DNA of 64,000 nt, taken from NCBI GenBank assembly GCA_009760885.1, contig CM019708.1, forward strand, positions 11,646,931 to 11,710,930, read 5' to 3'. The position numbers and the translations under genes are program-made. This stretch comes from Achatina immaculata (taxonomy: Eukaryota; Mollusca; Gastropoda; Stylommatophora; Achatinidae). A model generated the notes under the pieces. The model ran no database searches. It saw only the letters and a program-made list of their open reading frames with translations, and was not told the DNA's origin. Position 1 is the first letter of the stretch. Each line of letters starts with the position of its first letter. This document shows, piece after piece, positions 11,542 to 23,190 of this stretch.

Positions 11542-11592
<51 letters not shown>
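11542..11592. repeat. (AT)n microsatellite
   Basis: A pure AT run separating the minus-strand family C LINE from the plus-strand family A LINE. Confidence 0.95.
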
Positions 11593-11595
<3 letters not shown>

Positions 11596-14372
11596 TGAAA
11601 CGCGATGGGCAGAAACAGGGAAAGGATAGGCCGAAAACCGTAAGTTAATCATACATTCAGGCAGAGACGATGGGAAATATCACGAAGGAGTAGGTATAAT
11701 TATGTCAACTGCGGCAGCTTACAGAATAGGAACAAGTGAACAGTAGTGTATTAAGAGCACAATTCCAAATAAGACACGGAAGAATGACAGTCATACAATG
11801 CTATGCACCCACGAACGATGCAGATGACGAAATAAAAGACACTTTCTATCACCAACTACAATAACTCATTAATAAAGTTCCTAAACACGACATATTAGTT
11901 GTCATCGTAGATTTTAACCCCAAGGTAGGAAAAGATAACACCGACATCGAAAAAGTTATAGGGAAAGAAGGGAATGATACGGTAAATCAGAATGGAGAAA
12001 GATTAATTGAATTATGTCTAACAGAGGGCATGGTCATTGGAGGAACAATATTTCCACACAAAGAGATAGATAAAACAACATGGATATCTCCAGATGATAG
12101 AACCAGAAATCAGATAGATCACTTTTGTATTAGAAAGCAATTCAGAACATCTATGATAGATTAAAGAGCATATAAGGGTGCTGATGTCAACAATGATCAC
12201 ATTCTGTGTATAGGGGAAAAAAGACTAAAACTGAAAAACCAGCACAAGAAAGCAATACTCAGAAAGGTAAACAGTCAAAGTCTACAGGATGAAAATACTA
12301 AGACTAATTTTAATCTGGAACTTACCAAACAGTTCACTGCTTTCAGTGAGACAGAGGAGACAGATATAGATGACTTATGGCATTCTTACAGCACAGCTAT
12401 AATTACAGCAGCTAAAACAAGTGCTGGACTGCGAACAACAAATAGAAAAGCGTGGATATCAGATAACATGTGGAAGTCCATACATGAAAGACGGGCAGCC
12501 AAATTAGCCATGTTGAATGTAAAAACAGATCTTGAAAGAGATTTGGCAAAAGCAACATACAAAGAAATAGACAATAAAGTAAAAAGTTCAGCTAGTAGGG
12601 ATAAAAGAGAATACATGGACAATATGGCAAAATAACCAGAGAAGGCAGCAAAAACAGGAGACAGCAAAACTCTATATAACATACAAAAGAGGCTAACAGG
12701 TACTATTGCATCCAAAGAACGACCAAACCTTAGCAAAACTGTCACACTTTTAACTCAAGTAAAGACAAAAGCAAAGATGGGCCGAACACTTCCAAGAATT
12801 ACTTAATCGACCACATCCAAAAGAACTGATAGACCTTGGAACTGATTTACCATTCTCACAACTAAATGTAAACTTAGATGAAATTATATTGCATGAAATT
12901 GAAACAGCAGCTATTGTAATGGCTAACAACAAAGCTGCAGATGAAGGTGAAATAACAGCCGAAATAATAAAAGCTATTAATATAGACAATTTGAAACAAC
13001 TACAGGGAACGTTCAGTAAAGTTTGGAAAGAAGAAAAGGAAATGGAAAAAGCATTCATTTTTAAAATAGCGAAAAAAGCAACCTAGGCGATTCCAACAAC
13101 TGGAGAGGAGTAACTTTACTATCAGTTGTGTCAAAAGTATTTTACAAAGTTATTCTGAATAGAATTCAAGATATAGTGGATGCTGCAATGAGAGAAGAAC
13201 ATGCAGGATTTCGAAAAGGGAGAAGCTGTCTCGACCTGATCTTTACTCAAAGAATAATACTTGAAGAACATATTGAAAAGCAAAGACCGTTAATCCTGAA
13301 CTTCATAGACTTTAAAAGGCATTTGATAGCATACACAGATAATCATTATATATGGAATACCATCTAAGACTGTCAACATCTTTAGTGACCTCTACAATGG
13401 ATATGTTTGTGCAGTCAATACAGACGAAGGAATAAGTGAATGGTTCCAGATTGAAACAGGCGTGAAACAAGGATGTATATTATCTCCCTTGTTTTTGGAA
13501 TTGCCATAGACTTCATAATGAAAAAAATGTTGCAACGGTAGAACGGGCATTGATTTGGTACGTGAGACCCATCTAGAAGATCTTGATTTTGCAGATGACA
13601 TAACTCTTATCAGCGACAGTATGAAACCAATGCAAGTAAAAGCAGATACCATGTCTTCAATGGCTAGTAAAATAGGACTTGAAATTAACAAGGATAAAAT
13701 AAAAATAATGAAGGTTCTCAATAACAACGAAGGACAAATATATGTAGAAGGAACAGCTGTTGAAGAGGTAAACCATTTTGCATATCTTGGCAGCTATATA
13801 GATCACAATGGTGACACCAGAAAAGAAGTTAGAATTCGAATTGCCAAAGCACCATTGACCTTCAAGAATCTTGAGAACATATGGCATTCAAAAGTTATAA
13901 GCACAAAAACCAAGTTAAGATTATTCAATTCAAATGTAATATCCACCCTCATTTATGCATGTGAAAGCTGGAAAACAACTAAAGAAATAGACAAGAAATT
14001 AGACTCTTTTGAAAACAAATGCCTAAGGAAAATACTCGGTACAAAGTGGAACGAATTCAAGAACAACGCAGAGATAAGACAGATGAGCAAACAAGTTCTC
14101 TCATGTGTGATCAGAAAAAAAGAGATCGACATATATCGGTCACGTGATGAGAAGAAACAGTCAGAGAATCCCAAAACAAGCTATCAAGTGGAACACAACA
14201 AGCCGAAGAAAAAGAGGTCGACCACGTGAAACTCTAAAGAGGACATAGTTAAGAGAAGCCAATTCAGTGGTCATAACATCCATTGATGAGATTGAAAAAC
14301 TCGCCGAAGACAGGACATCTTGGAGGCGGGCCCTATGTGACTTTTAACGGCACGGGAAGGGTGTAAGATGTA

Positions 14373-14374
<2 letters not shown>
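11593..14374 (+). mobile_element. RTE-like LINE family A, longest copy, degenerate
   Basis: This 2.8-kb copy has all LINE ORF2 parts in order. The apurinic-type endonuclease (about 11640-12220) includes a reading CYAPTNDADDE and LIELCLTEGMVIGGT. A linker follows (to about 12880). The reverse transcriptase (12880-14100) has EEHAGFRKGRSCLDLIF, LNFIDF, FADD at 13588-13599 and YLGSYIDHNGDTRKE, and the C-terminal domain has RKILGTKWNEFKNNAEIRQM. The 3' end is GGGTGTAAGATGTAAGAT, running into an AT repeat. At least six frame changes or stops break the protein, so it is inactive. It would have encoded a single endonuclease-RT polyprotein for target-primed retrotransposition. Confidence 0.88.

Positions 14375-14427
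<53 letters not shown>
14375..14427. repeat. (AT)n microsatellite
   Basis: An AT run fused directly to the GTAAGAT-type tail of the family A LINE. It may have grown from that tail. Confidence 0.95.
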
Positions 14428-14429
<2 letters not shown>

Positions 14430-14914
14430 GTTCTTATGATTATGTAAAATTAATCATTTTCGCAGTAAGTCTACGACAAAAGTCTAAAATAGCTGGGCGT
14501 GGTTAGTATTTAGACTGGGAACACAACGTTGTGGGGACTTCTTACGAACATCCTGAATAACGAAATGGTTAATGTGCTGGTTCCTCATGATCGGTCGTCA
14601 GAGTCGGGCCTGTGACACTCCTGTCTTTCAGTTGCTTTTTATTTTTGGAGCTGGGGGAGCGGTCATGAGTAATGCTGACCACATTACCCTCAAGTGTGAT
14701 GAGAGACCAAGAAAAATACTGGCTCTAACGTCATACCCCAATGTACGTCTATGGCATTATTAGGTGCCCTTACATTTTTCTAGTAAACGTTTTCATATGC
14801 CATTTTTAATCCAATCAAAGATCATTCAAGGCTCCTTTCCATGTACACCATGAACATCAGTGACAAGGAAGAGAGGCCGTCAAAACGTATTTCACACGAA
14901 ACATATTACCCCGA
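14428..14914. other. Unassigned DNA with SINE-body scrap
   Basis: Around 14660-14760 there is a weak resemblance to the S1 SINE body (CTGACCACATTACCCTCA). Nothing else was recognised. Confidence 0.35.
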
Positions 14915-15550
14915 GCTTGGTTGACCAAGTGGTTAGACGCTTGGTCTACTAATCCAGTGGTACCGGGTTCAAGTCCCAGCAATGGAGATTGTTTTTCTGG
15001 TACCACCAAATCAAAAAGGCCCCAGGATACACTCAGACTCTTGTACTTGTATTTGTATATGTACGAACTCCCTGTAACTCCGGGCTGTTGTTCTTTGCAG
15101 CCGATGTTGTAGAGATGTTGAGGCACAGCATCATATCAGCGTGGGAGAGGGTTATGGCAACTACTTTTCAGTGCCGGAGTACAGTTAAAAAGCAGCCGAT
15201 GTGCAATGCTTCTTTTGCCGACTTCACCACCATGGGGACTATGGCGATCCTTGCCCCGTTAGCCAGGCTAGGCCTGTTACTGAGGGTACCACGGAGAGGT
15301 GGGACAGGGTCTTTGTCAGCTATGGTTCGCTAACCCTGACGCTGGCATATTAGCTATGTATAATGATTGCCTCATCGGATAGGCTCCTTCACCCTGCCTC
15401 TAAAGATAGGTACCAGAGAAATCTGGGAAGGTAAATACAGTTACATCACACTTCCATGTCCAGAAGGTCTTGGAAATACAGGCCTAACACCCTACCCCCA
15501 GTTAGCCATAATGGCATGGAAACGGATCTTACATTTTTACCTTATCTTTA
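14915..15550 (+). mobile_element. tRNA-headed SINE (S1) with internal REP-A repeat
   Basis: The head carries a pol III A-box-like segment (TTGACCAAGTGGTTAGACGC, 14919-14938) and a B box (GGTTCAAGTCC, 14967-14977). These match a Ser/Leu-like tRNA with a long variable region. The body is interrupted after about 15058 by a REP-A copy and resumes near 15375, ending about 15550. It is a SINE and not a tRNA gene, because no acceptor stem closes and the body follows directly. Confidence 0.75.
15060..15375 (+). repeat. REP-A dispersed repeat
   Basis: A roughly 300-bp unit starting near CTCCCTGTAACTCCGGG. It contains GCAGCCGATGTTGTAGAG, TTCACCACCATGGGG and GAGGTGGGACAGGGTCTT, and ends GATTGCCTCATCGGATAGG. 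Other copies are at 27085-27400, 41205-41460, 58280-58740 and 60490-60790. It is non-coding. The class is unknown, possibly a SINE or a non-autonomous DNA element. Confidence 0.75.
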
Positions 15551-15679
15551 GCTATAGTACTCCGAGATCTTCATTAATTTATCATTCAGTGTACAGAGAT
15601 TGTTTGTTATGTAGACCAAGGACAGACAACCAGTTATGAAGATATTACTTTTTAGCATATCAGTGATGAAACCAGGAGA

Positions 15680-16400
15680 AAATTCTTCTTCTTCTTCTTC
15701 TTCATTCGTCTTTCTAAACAAGTCAGTATCACGCCTGGCTGCAAAGAAACCCCAGAGTTTTTTTGCTCCGTGCTTCTTTCTCGGGGCCATACATGGGCTC
15801 TGAGATCTCTGTATGCAGTGCAGGCGTGAAGTATGTGTTCAGGAATCTGGGGGCCGTTTTTGGCATATGCATTTGGCTGTTGACACAGTCTTTATCTTTT
15901 GGAAGACGATCATTTAGTCTGCGGTTCGCGGCCTGAAGATAGTGGTTTGTTGTTTGTTAGGTCTTAGTATGGGGTATTGTGGGTATTTGCTCTTCGTCCT
16001 CTGCCACCAGGTGTTTTGGTATTTCCTTCTTAACTGTTTTTTTTTCACTTCCTTTTGCGATATTTTGTGTCTGAATTGTTCTTTATTCGTGCTTTCCTTT
16101 GCAAGTTTATCGACTGTCATTTCCTGCAATGCCACAGCGCAGGGGGATCCAATGTAGCACTGTCCTGTTTGTCGTGGAGAGCTGATGTATGTTCTCCATT
16201 ACAAACCTTAAACCAGGAGGAAATGAAATTGGCAAAGGAGAAGTTAAAGCTGCTTTATCATTAAAATCTATAAGCCTAATCAGCTTGCGTTTATTTGGCA
16301 CCCAACATTCGATTGGGACACCTAACACGCCATTTCTAAGTTTCATTTCTTTAATACACGATCTAGAATCTAGAGTGAGTGGCCGAAGATCGACTTAAAA
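15680..16400 (-). mobile_element. Jockey-like LINE fragment, RNase H region, GAA tail
   Basis: The minus strand reads a run similar to LHWIPLRCGIAGND, followed by VDKLAKESTNKEQFRHKIS. These are the ribonuclease H block (W-I-P-x-H/R-C-G-I-x-G-N) and helix found near the 3' end of jockey and related LINEs. Stops and frame changes occur between blocks. The 3' end on the minus strand finishes in a GAA repeat (15682-15706 as TTC on the plus strand). It is a broken, 5'-truncated copy. Confidence 0.65.
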
Positions 16401-16794
16401 AAAACAAAAAAACATTACGGGATACTACTACATGAGATTGGGCCGGTGATCACGAGCACACTGGCAGATAGAGCCGTCTTCTTTTATATTTTCTCAGACG
16501 TCGAGTACTTTTGAAGTACCTGGTGGTCAGCTGAACTAGGTATACATCCCTTTATAGCTTCTCTTCAACTGATGTGGGTATTGACCACGTGTAAGTTTTC
16601 TGTACTTCGCATGTTGGACACTCCTATATAGTATGTCCTCCCGTCAGTGCCACATGAGCCCATGTGGGTCAAGCCGATCTTCAGCCTCTTGAAAAGATGG
16701 TACCTAAGTTTGTTATGACCAGTGTAGAGATGAAAAACAATCACTTGTTCTCTCCCCCCCCCCCAACTACTAAGTGTTATTTTTCTGGTGGCAG
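16401..16794. other. Unassigned DNA
   Basis: Holds a poly(C) run at 16756. No gene was recognised. Confidence 0.35.
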
Positions 16795-17062
16795 TGGGGG
16801 GAAAAGATAGAGAGACAATGTACTTTCATAGGACATGCAATGAGAAGAGGGGGCATTGAAAATATTATAACAACAGGAAAAATAGAAGGAAGAAGATCAA
16901 GAGGAAGACCAAGAGAAATGATACTGGACAGTCTGACGGGATGGTGTGAGAGGAGATCACCAACTGAGCTGATGGCATGCATGAAGGATCGCGTACTCTG
17001 GAGAAGCATAATAGCCAACGCCAGTCGGCACGGCACATGATGATGATGATGAGTGTGTGTGT
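16795..17062 (+). mobile_element. RTE-like LINE family B, 3' end with ATG-repeat tail
   Basis: Encodes the RT C-terminus with GHAMRRGGIENIITTGKIEG, then RGRPREMILDSLTGW and WRSIIANASRHGT before a stop that lies at the start of the (ATG)n tail. It is nearly identical to 6039-6403, so both are fairly young copies. It sits within a region of minus-strand jockey-like sequence. Confidence 0.85.
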
Positions 17063-17093
17063 GTGTGTGTGTGTGTGTGGGGGGGGGGGGGGT
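17053..17093. repeat. (GT)n plus G-run
   Basis: About 13 GT units followed by 13 consecutive G, immediately after the LINE tail. Confidence 0.95.
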
Positions 17094-17485
17094 CATCAAT
17101 TTATTCTTGCATGCTATTTTTATCACTGATTTAGCCTCACCATTTATCCCACTTGTATTTTATTTTGTAATCTGCCACCTTCTTTTGCTAGGTTGTCTGC
17201 TGCTTCGTTCCCATGTACACAGCAATGGGATGGGAGTCCACTGTTTTATCAGTCTTGATAATAGTTTACGTATCTGGATCTTGCTGTTCGCAGATCACTG
17301 AGTGTTTCATCTATGTGGCTCTTTAATGCAACAGTTACTAACATTACATCCGTCAGGAACACTACATTTTCTTTAACACTTTTCCCCCTGAAATTAGGTC
17401 TTATGCTGCAGTTTTTAGAGTCTCGTTGTCTCGTAACAACAATAAAGCACATCGCTCTACAGTGCAAAAAAAAAGCACAGGACAA
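17094..17485 (-). mobile_element. Jockey-like LINE fragment, RNase H domain
   Basis: The minus strand reads VFLTDVMLVTVALKSH and LSDLRTARSRYV, then after a local frame change LPSHCCVHGNEAADNLAKEG, then AKSVIKIACKNKL. The first Asp block and the H-G-N-E-x-A-D block are the standard RNase H1-fold motifs of jockey-type LINEs. This may be the upstream part of the same element as 15680-16400, with the family B LINE inserted between. Confidence 0.65.
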
Positions 17486-17493
17486 AAGAGTAT

Positions 17494-18096
17494 AACGAAT
17501 ACACCTAGAATATGATCTATTTGGTTGTTGTGCTGTAACGAATAAACCTAGAGCATGATCTATTTGGTTGTTGCGCTATAACGAATAAACCTAGAATAGT
17601 ATTATTTGGTTGTTATACTGTAATGAATAAACCTAGAATAGGATCTATTTGGTTATTGTGCTGTAACGAATAAACTTAAAATGAGATCTAGTTGGTTGTT
17701 GTGCTGTAACGAATAAACCTAGAATGTGATCTAGCTGGTTGTTGTGCTGTAACGAATAAACCTAGAATGTGATCTAGCTGGTTGTTGTGCTGTAACGAAT
17801 AAACCTAGAATGTGATCTAGCTGGTTGTTGTGCTGTAACGAATAAACCTAGAATGTGATCTAGCTGGTTGTTGTGCTGTAACGAATAAACGTAGAATGTG
17901 ATCTATTTGGTTGTTGTACTGTAATGAATAAACCTAGAATGGGATCTATTTGGTTGTTGTGTTGTAACGAATAAACCTAGAATGGGATTTAGTTGGTTGT
18001 TGTGTTGTAACGGATAAACCTAGAATGGGATCTAGTTGGTTGTTGTGTTGTAACGGATAAACCTAGAATGGGATCTAGCTGGTTGTTATGTTGTAT
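17494..18096. repeat. 43-bp minisatellite
   Basis: About 14 tandem units of AACGAATAAACCTAGAAT followed by a variable GATCTAG-TGGTTGTTGTGCTGT part. Register is kept at 43 bp (17494, 17537 and onward). Units in the middle (about 17705-17880) are almost identical and the edges are more diverged. Confidence 0.95.
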
Positions 18097-18130
18097 CCCC
18101 AGGAACGGTTGCGACTGATCTTCACCTTGC

Positions 18131-18160
18131 TCTGTCTCTGTCTCGCTGTCTCTCTCTGTC

Positions 18161-18228
<68 letters not shown>
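18131..18228. repeat. (TCTG)n/(TC)n microsatellite
   Basis: Compound tetra- and dinucleotide run. Confidence 0.95.
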
Positions 18229-18232
<4 letters not shown>

Positions 18233-18239
18233 GGTGCAT

Positions 18240-18640
18240 CAGCCCAAGCTGGGTAACATAGGAATAATTCTGTCGTATATGGCGTTCATTTGATATGACC
18301 TAAATATTTTAACTAGTTGTTGCGACATTTCATTATTTATCGTTTCAGCTTCTGCTGCACAGAGGAGTTAGAGTATACATATCACTAACCAACTCTCACT
18401 TTCGAAAGCTGTGCTAAATGTTTTGCAGTAAGAACTTTTTACTCTGCTCAAAGTACATTTGGCCATTCCTATTCTTCTCTAAATGTTCATATCGACTGTT
18501 ATCCTGCATCCTAGATATATGAAATGCCATTTGTTTTAATGTTTATCTGTCTGTATTTATGTTTATATTTGGTTTCATTCTTTTCTACTGGTCATAGTGA
18601 ACATTTTTTTTTAAATTTCGTGATTGAAGTCCGTACTTGT
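18240..18640 (-). mobile_element. Degenerate LINE RT fragment
   Basis: The minus strand contains FIYLGCRITVDM and, shifted, RRIGMAKCTLSRVKSSYCKTF. This matches the post-palm YLGS block and following helix of many LINE RTs. There are many stops. Confidence 0.45.
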
Positions 18641-19381
18641 AGTTTTCACTTTATGAATATTTAGGGTTGCCAGATTCTGTAAAAGAAAAACCGGAACATT
18701 TTTCTCAGATTGAAAAAGAAAAGAAGAAAAGCTATTCGAGTATCATTACTAACTGGTAATAAAGAATAGTAGACGTGTCGCTACCACTGTTTCTTTTAGG
18801 CTGCACGGCTATGCAGCCGCGCATAAAAAGAAAATCATATCGCGTACACGATTTTTGGAGCCGCGAAAAAAAGAAAAATAAAACTGCTACTTTTATTTTC
18901 CATTTTCCTGATGTTACTCCGTGCTATAATTGTGATCAAGAAAAATACAGTGATAGTACATGTTTTTCCTTTATTGCTTCCTTCTTGTTGAGAAACGACT
19001 TACGGATCAGATGTTTCAACTGGTCTTTTATCTCGTAGTTTCGGCAGTACTGTAACAGAATCGTGACAAGGCAAGCGGGAACACTGAGAATAGAGGATAA
19101 TTAAAATAAACGGGCAGATGAATTTCCACTGCGTCGTGGGAAAGGAGAATGTCCACTAAGCTGTTCAGGCATGCAAATTGATCTTGGTAACTAACACCAG
19201 ACATCGTGACCACCAACATTCGAGCCATTATGTTTTTTTTAAATAACAGTAGCTTTACTATCGCTGTGGATTAAAGATGTACAGTACTAATATCATTTTT
19301 GCGTAAACAAGTCAAAGTATTCTAAAACATTTTTTGTGCTGTAAAGTTCTGCACATTTATTGATAGGATAAACTTTTAAAA
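18641..19381. other. Unassigned DNA
   Basis: No gene or repeat was recognised before the LTR. Confidence 0.35.
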
Positions 19382-20256
19382 TGTTTATTTGATTCATGTT
19401 CTATTATATTATTGAAGAATATGTTCTTTAATCATCACATCTCACATCGATACATCACACGTCGAGGTTTCACAACATTACAATAGATGAAGCCTGGTGA
19501 ACATTTCACTGAAGTCATTTAATTTGGCAAATATGATCAAGACGTATAGTTGATAACATCACTTGGAATACATCTTTGTAGCATATAATCTCAAAATATC
19601 ATATCATACTTCTCAATTTCTAAATGCAGTATTTAAGCAGCGTTCTCAGCTTCACAATATTCAATACTTCATACTTTAATACAAAAGCTCGGTGCTCGAG
19701 GTTTCAGTGTAACAATTACTGCACAATCTCTTGATACACTGGTTCAGTCTAACATTATGTCTCTATCTCTACATCTCTCTTGCTGAATATTCCTCTCTCT
19801 ACCTGCAGCTGAATCCTAATCTGAATCCTCAGCCCTCTTCCCTGCCTTATATTCGTAAGTTCCGTTCAATAGACCACGCCTCCAATTGTTGTATTGGTCA
19901 TTGGGTCATTGGGTCATCGGGTCATTGGGTCATCCTTTGTCGCCCTAACTTCCTCAGTCAGTGTCAGATGTCTATTGTTCCCTCCCGACCACTGCAGGTG
20001 TGCGTGGGTGGTTTTCGAGTCATTGCGTTGTTAGTACTGGACTAACTTACGATCTCTCGGCGTAACCATGTCTCCTCGGTTTACCTTTGATCAGGGCTTT
20101 GAATTACCAAGCATCCGCTCTTCGCCCCTCTAACTATCCACCTCTCTGTCGCCGTTTGATCTACTATCCTGCCTTCAATACCTTCTTAACTATATTCACG
20201 ATCATATCACTAATAATAATAATAATTATAATCATTACTTACAAGGCTATGCTACA
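19382..20256 (-). repeat. 3' LTR of the minus-strand LTR retroelement
   Basis: An 875-bp sequence starting TGTTTAT and ending GCTATGCTACA (TG...CA), repeated almost exactly at 25456-26326. Differences include an expanded GGGTCATTG/C run near 19898-19935 (more units here than in the other LTR) and a handful of substitutions. A short purine-rich stretch (GGGGAGGTA on the minus strand) abuts the internal edge, in the position of a polypurine tract. Confidence 0.9.
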
Positions 20257-20290
20257 TACCTCCCCGTGTTTTAGTCATATTGTTAACATT

Positions 20291-21994
20291 CTCTCTCTCT
20301 CTCTCTCTCTCTGAACCTTAAGTGCCCAGGGCACATGGGGCTTCCGCAAAGGTTTTCCACAAATGCCTGTCTTTCGCCTTTTTTTCTGCTCTTGCCCAGG
20401 TGAGCCCTCTATTGCTCAACATCCTTTCTGTTGTTCTTCTCCATGTCTCTTTTGGTCTACCCTTACTTCTGTTCCCCTGTGGTGTCCATCTTAGTGCTAT
20501 TTTTGGTAGTGAGTTGTCAGTCATTCTGAGCACATGTCCCAACCATCGCCAGCGTCTTTCCTCAATAATTGTTGTCAGTGGTTTCATCTGCATTTCTGCC
20601 AATAAGATGTTATTTCTTATGGTGTTTGGCCAAAATATTTTTTTTATTCTACGTAAACATTTAGTCTGGAAAGAATTCAACTTGTTTTCTATGGTTTTGG
20701 TGATTTTCCAGCATTCACTACCATAGAGTAGTACACTTAGAACATTACTCTTAAATATCCTGATTTTCATATTTATGCTTAGTTTATTTGATTTCCATAT
20801 ATTCTGTAGCATTGCAAAAGCCTGGTTTGCTCTAGTAAGTCTGCTGTTGATGTCCTCTGTGCTGTCTCCATTTTCTACTACTCTGCTGCCAAGGTATACA
20901 AATTCGTTGACCTCCTCCACTAACTTGTTATCTACTCTGAGTACATTTCTGTTGTTCACATTTTGCTTCATTAATTTTGTCTTTCCTACGTTGATCTTTA
21001 GTCCTATGTTGTTTGCATTCTGGGTTAACTTGTTTATTTTATCTTGCATATCTTTGTGACTGCTTGATAATAGACAAATGTCGTCCGCAAAGTCAAGGTC
21101 CTCCAGCACTGTGTTAAGGGTCCATTGTAATCCTCTGCGTTTGTCTGATGTTGCCTCCTTCATTAACCAGTCTACTGCCAAGATAAATAATGTTGGTGAT
21201 AGTACACATCCCTGTTTCACTCCTGTTTGTACCCTAAAGCTGCTGGAGGTATGTTCTCCACAGATAACTTTGCACTGAAAACCCTCGTATAGGGCTTTGA
21301 TTACATTAACTATTTTATGGGGGAGGCCATGCCATCTTAGGATTTTCCACAGTGCATCTCTGTTGACACTGTCAAAGGCTTTCTCAAAATCTATGAATAA
21401 TGCATATGTTGTGCTATGCCACTCATTTGCCTGTTCTAATATTTGTCTAAGTACAAATATATGGTCTATGCATGATCTTCCTTTCCTAAATCCTGCCTGC
21501 TCTTTCCGAAGTTTTTCCTCAAGTATTGGTACAATTCTGTTGATGATTATTCTGCAAAATACTTTACTAGTGAGTGGCAGTAGGGTAATGCCTCTCCAGT
21601 TCCCGCAATCTCTGAGGTCACCCTTCTTTGGTAGTTTTACTATAAGACCAGTTTTCCACTCCTCTGGGGCTTTTTCTAAATCCCAAATTTGTTGTAATAT
21701 CCGGCAAAGTTGTTTTGGTGTTTCTGTTTCTTCTGCTTTCAACATCTCAGCAGTCACTTCATCTTCACCTGGTGCCCTGTCTGATTTTAGCATCTTTATC
21801 GCCTCTTTTACTTCATTTATTGTTATTGGTCCTGTATTGATGTTTAGTTCCGCTTTTGCTTCAGGTATATCTATTGCTTGTGCTGCTTGTGTTCTGTTTA
21901 GTAGGGTGTTAAAGTGTTCCCTCCATCTTTCAATTTTTTCTCTTTCTCCACTGACCAGTTGTCCATTTTGTGTTCTTACTGCACTTTCAATTTT
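20291..21994 (-). mobile_element. RTE-like LINE family D with intact RT frame
   Basis: A 5'-truncated RTE copy lies inside the LTR element and is flanked by TGTTAACATT at 20281-20290 and 21995-22004. The minus-strand frame is uninterrupted for about 565 codons. It reads linker with RWREHFNTLLNR, fingers with PEEWKTGLIVKLPKKGD, EEKLRKEQAGFRKGRSC, the LFIDFEKAFDSV palm block, GVKQGCVLSP, the catalytic FADD at 21080-21091 and YLGSRVVENGD. It ends with thumb and C-terminal domains carrying EERRWRWLGHVLRM and SKGRPKETW. The upstream Met and about 24 residues come from host-element sequence. The endonuclease is missing, so it cannot move alone. The 3' tail is (AG)n, seen as CT repeats at 20291-20311. 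Confidence 0.92.
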
Positions 21995-22004
21995 TGTTAA
22001 CATT

Positions 22005-22969
22005 ATGACTACACAAAAAAAAAAAAAAACTAGCAAAGTGCCTTGTAAGTAATGAGCTACCAAAATATGTTTCCATGTGAACCACAGTACCAACAATTCA
22101 CTTTGCGGTCACCTCCCCTCGTTTAAGTCAGAATGTTAACTGTCAGCTATATCGACTGCTTTAAGCAATTACATGGTAGTTACATTCTCTCAATAACTCT
22201 TAACCATTATAGAAAAATATGTAAGATAATAGTTACATCTTGTTACACATGCCCATAAAACATACATTCATTCTTCTTCTTTAGATTATACATATTCTGC
22301 ATCAAAGTGTATTCCCATACACACTCAAGAAAAAGAAAGACATACATTCTTTCAAATGACCAAAAATAATGTCATTACATTTGAGGCCCAACCTCAAAAC
22401 GAATCACTTTATTGACCTTATTATGAATTTTCATTCGACAAACCTCCCGTTTCTCATCATCAGCGGCAACCATAGGATATTTCATACACATTCCCTGATA
22501 CATACTCAGTGTGAAAATGTGATGTACTGGTTCCTGAAAGACCAGAATACTCCCATCGTATTCTCACGAAATTTGTTCCATTGACTTCAATTATTTTACC
22601 CCCCAAGTACTCCTCTATCATGATAACTCTTGTGTCTCCATCCCTCTATGCCAACCATTTTTAGTGCTGAGGGTATCCTCGTATTGATAATCAAAACACA
22701 ACCTTCTCGGTTCCACTAAACAATCTGGCAACACCCAAACATCTCACCCTACTCTTCTTAATACAAATGAAAAGTTTGTTTTCATATCTCAAAAAATGTG
22801 TAGGCACTTCATTCATCACACAAAAATATGTAATATTACATTATTATTCACCTAAAAAAGATACCTCTAACACTCTCAATTTCTGAGCATTTCAACCTTA
22901 GCAATACCAACAAAAAAAATTTCAACTTCAATACAAAACATATTAGTCTCATCTCTCGTACACATAAAA
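22005..22969. other. Non-coding internal part of the LTR element
   Basis: Between the end of the ORF region and the RTE insertion point no coding potential is visible on either strand. It would be the long 3' non-coding region of the element's transcript. Confidence 0.5.
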
Positions 22970-23069
22970 AATTTGTCACATTATCATCGATAAAGAATGA
23001 CCACTTGTATATTTATGTACATGTAGGCGCATCAAACTGAACCCTGAAAATAACATTAGAGATCTCTCA

Positions 23070-23190
23070 CTAGAATCGCCGTCTGTTTCCTCTCGTTCCT
23101 CTGCCCCTGTAACTGTTATCTCTGTTTCCTCTGGGGTTACAATATCCCCTCTCATACCTTCCCTCATCATTAAAAATTCTCTGACATAAA
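23070..23190 (-). CDS. RG-rich basic tail in shifted frame (LTR element)
   Basis: Shifted by one base relative to the preceding ORF, the minus strand reads IFNDEGRYERGYCNPRGN and then RDNSYRGRGTRGNRRRF before a stop at 23070-23072. The unshifted frame just upstream reads NDERIYERGHNNTIGNRENR, so the two are diverged repeats of one RG-rich module. This suggests that the original protein ended in this basic, nucleic-acid-binding-like tail and that a one-base change now separates them. Programmed frameshifting is the alternative. Confidence 0.5.

Noticed and set aside
14919..14990. tRNA gene
   Set aside because: A and B boxes are present but no acceptor stem closes and a SINE body follows; other copies share the whole unit.
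20318..22096. Host gene of 592 codons
   Set aside because: It is an RTE reverse transcriptase bounded by a target-site duplication; the first residues come from the interrupted LTR element.
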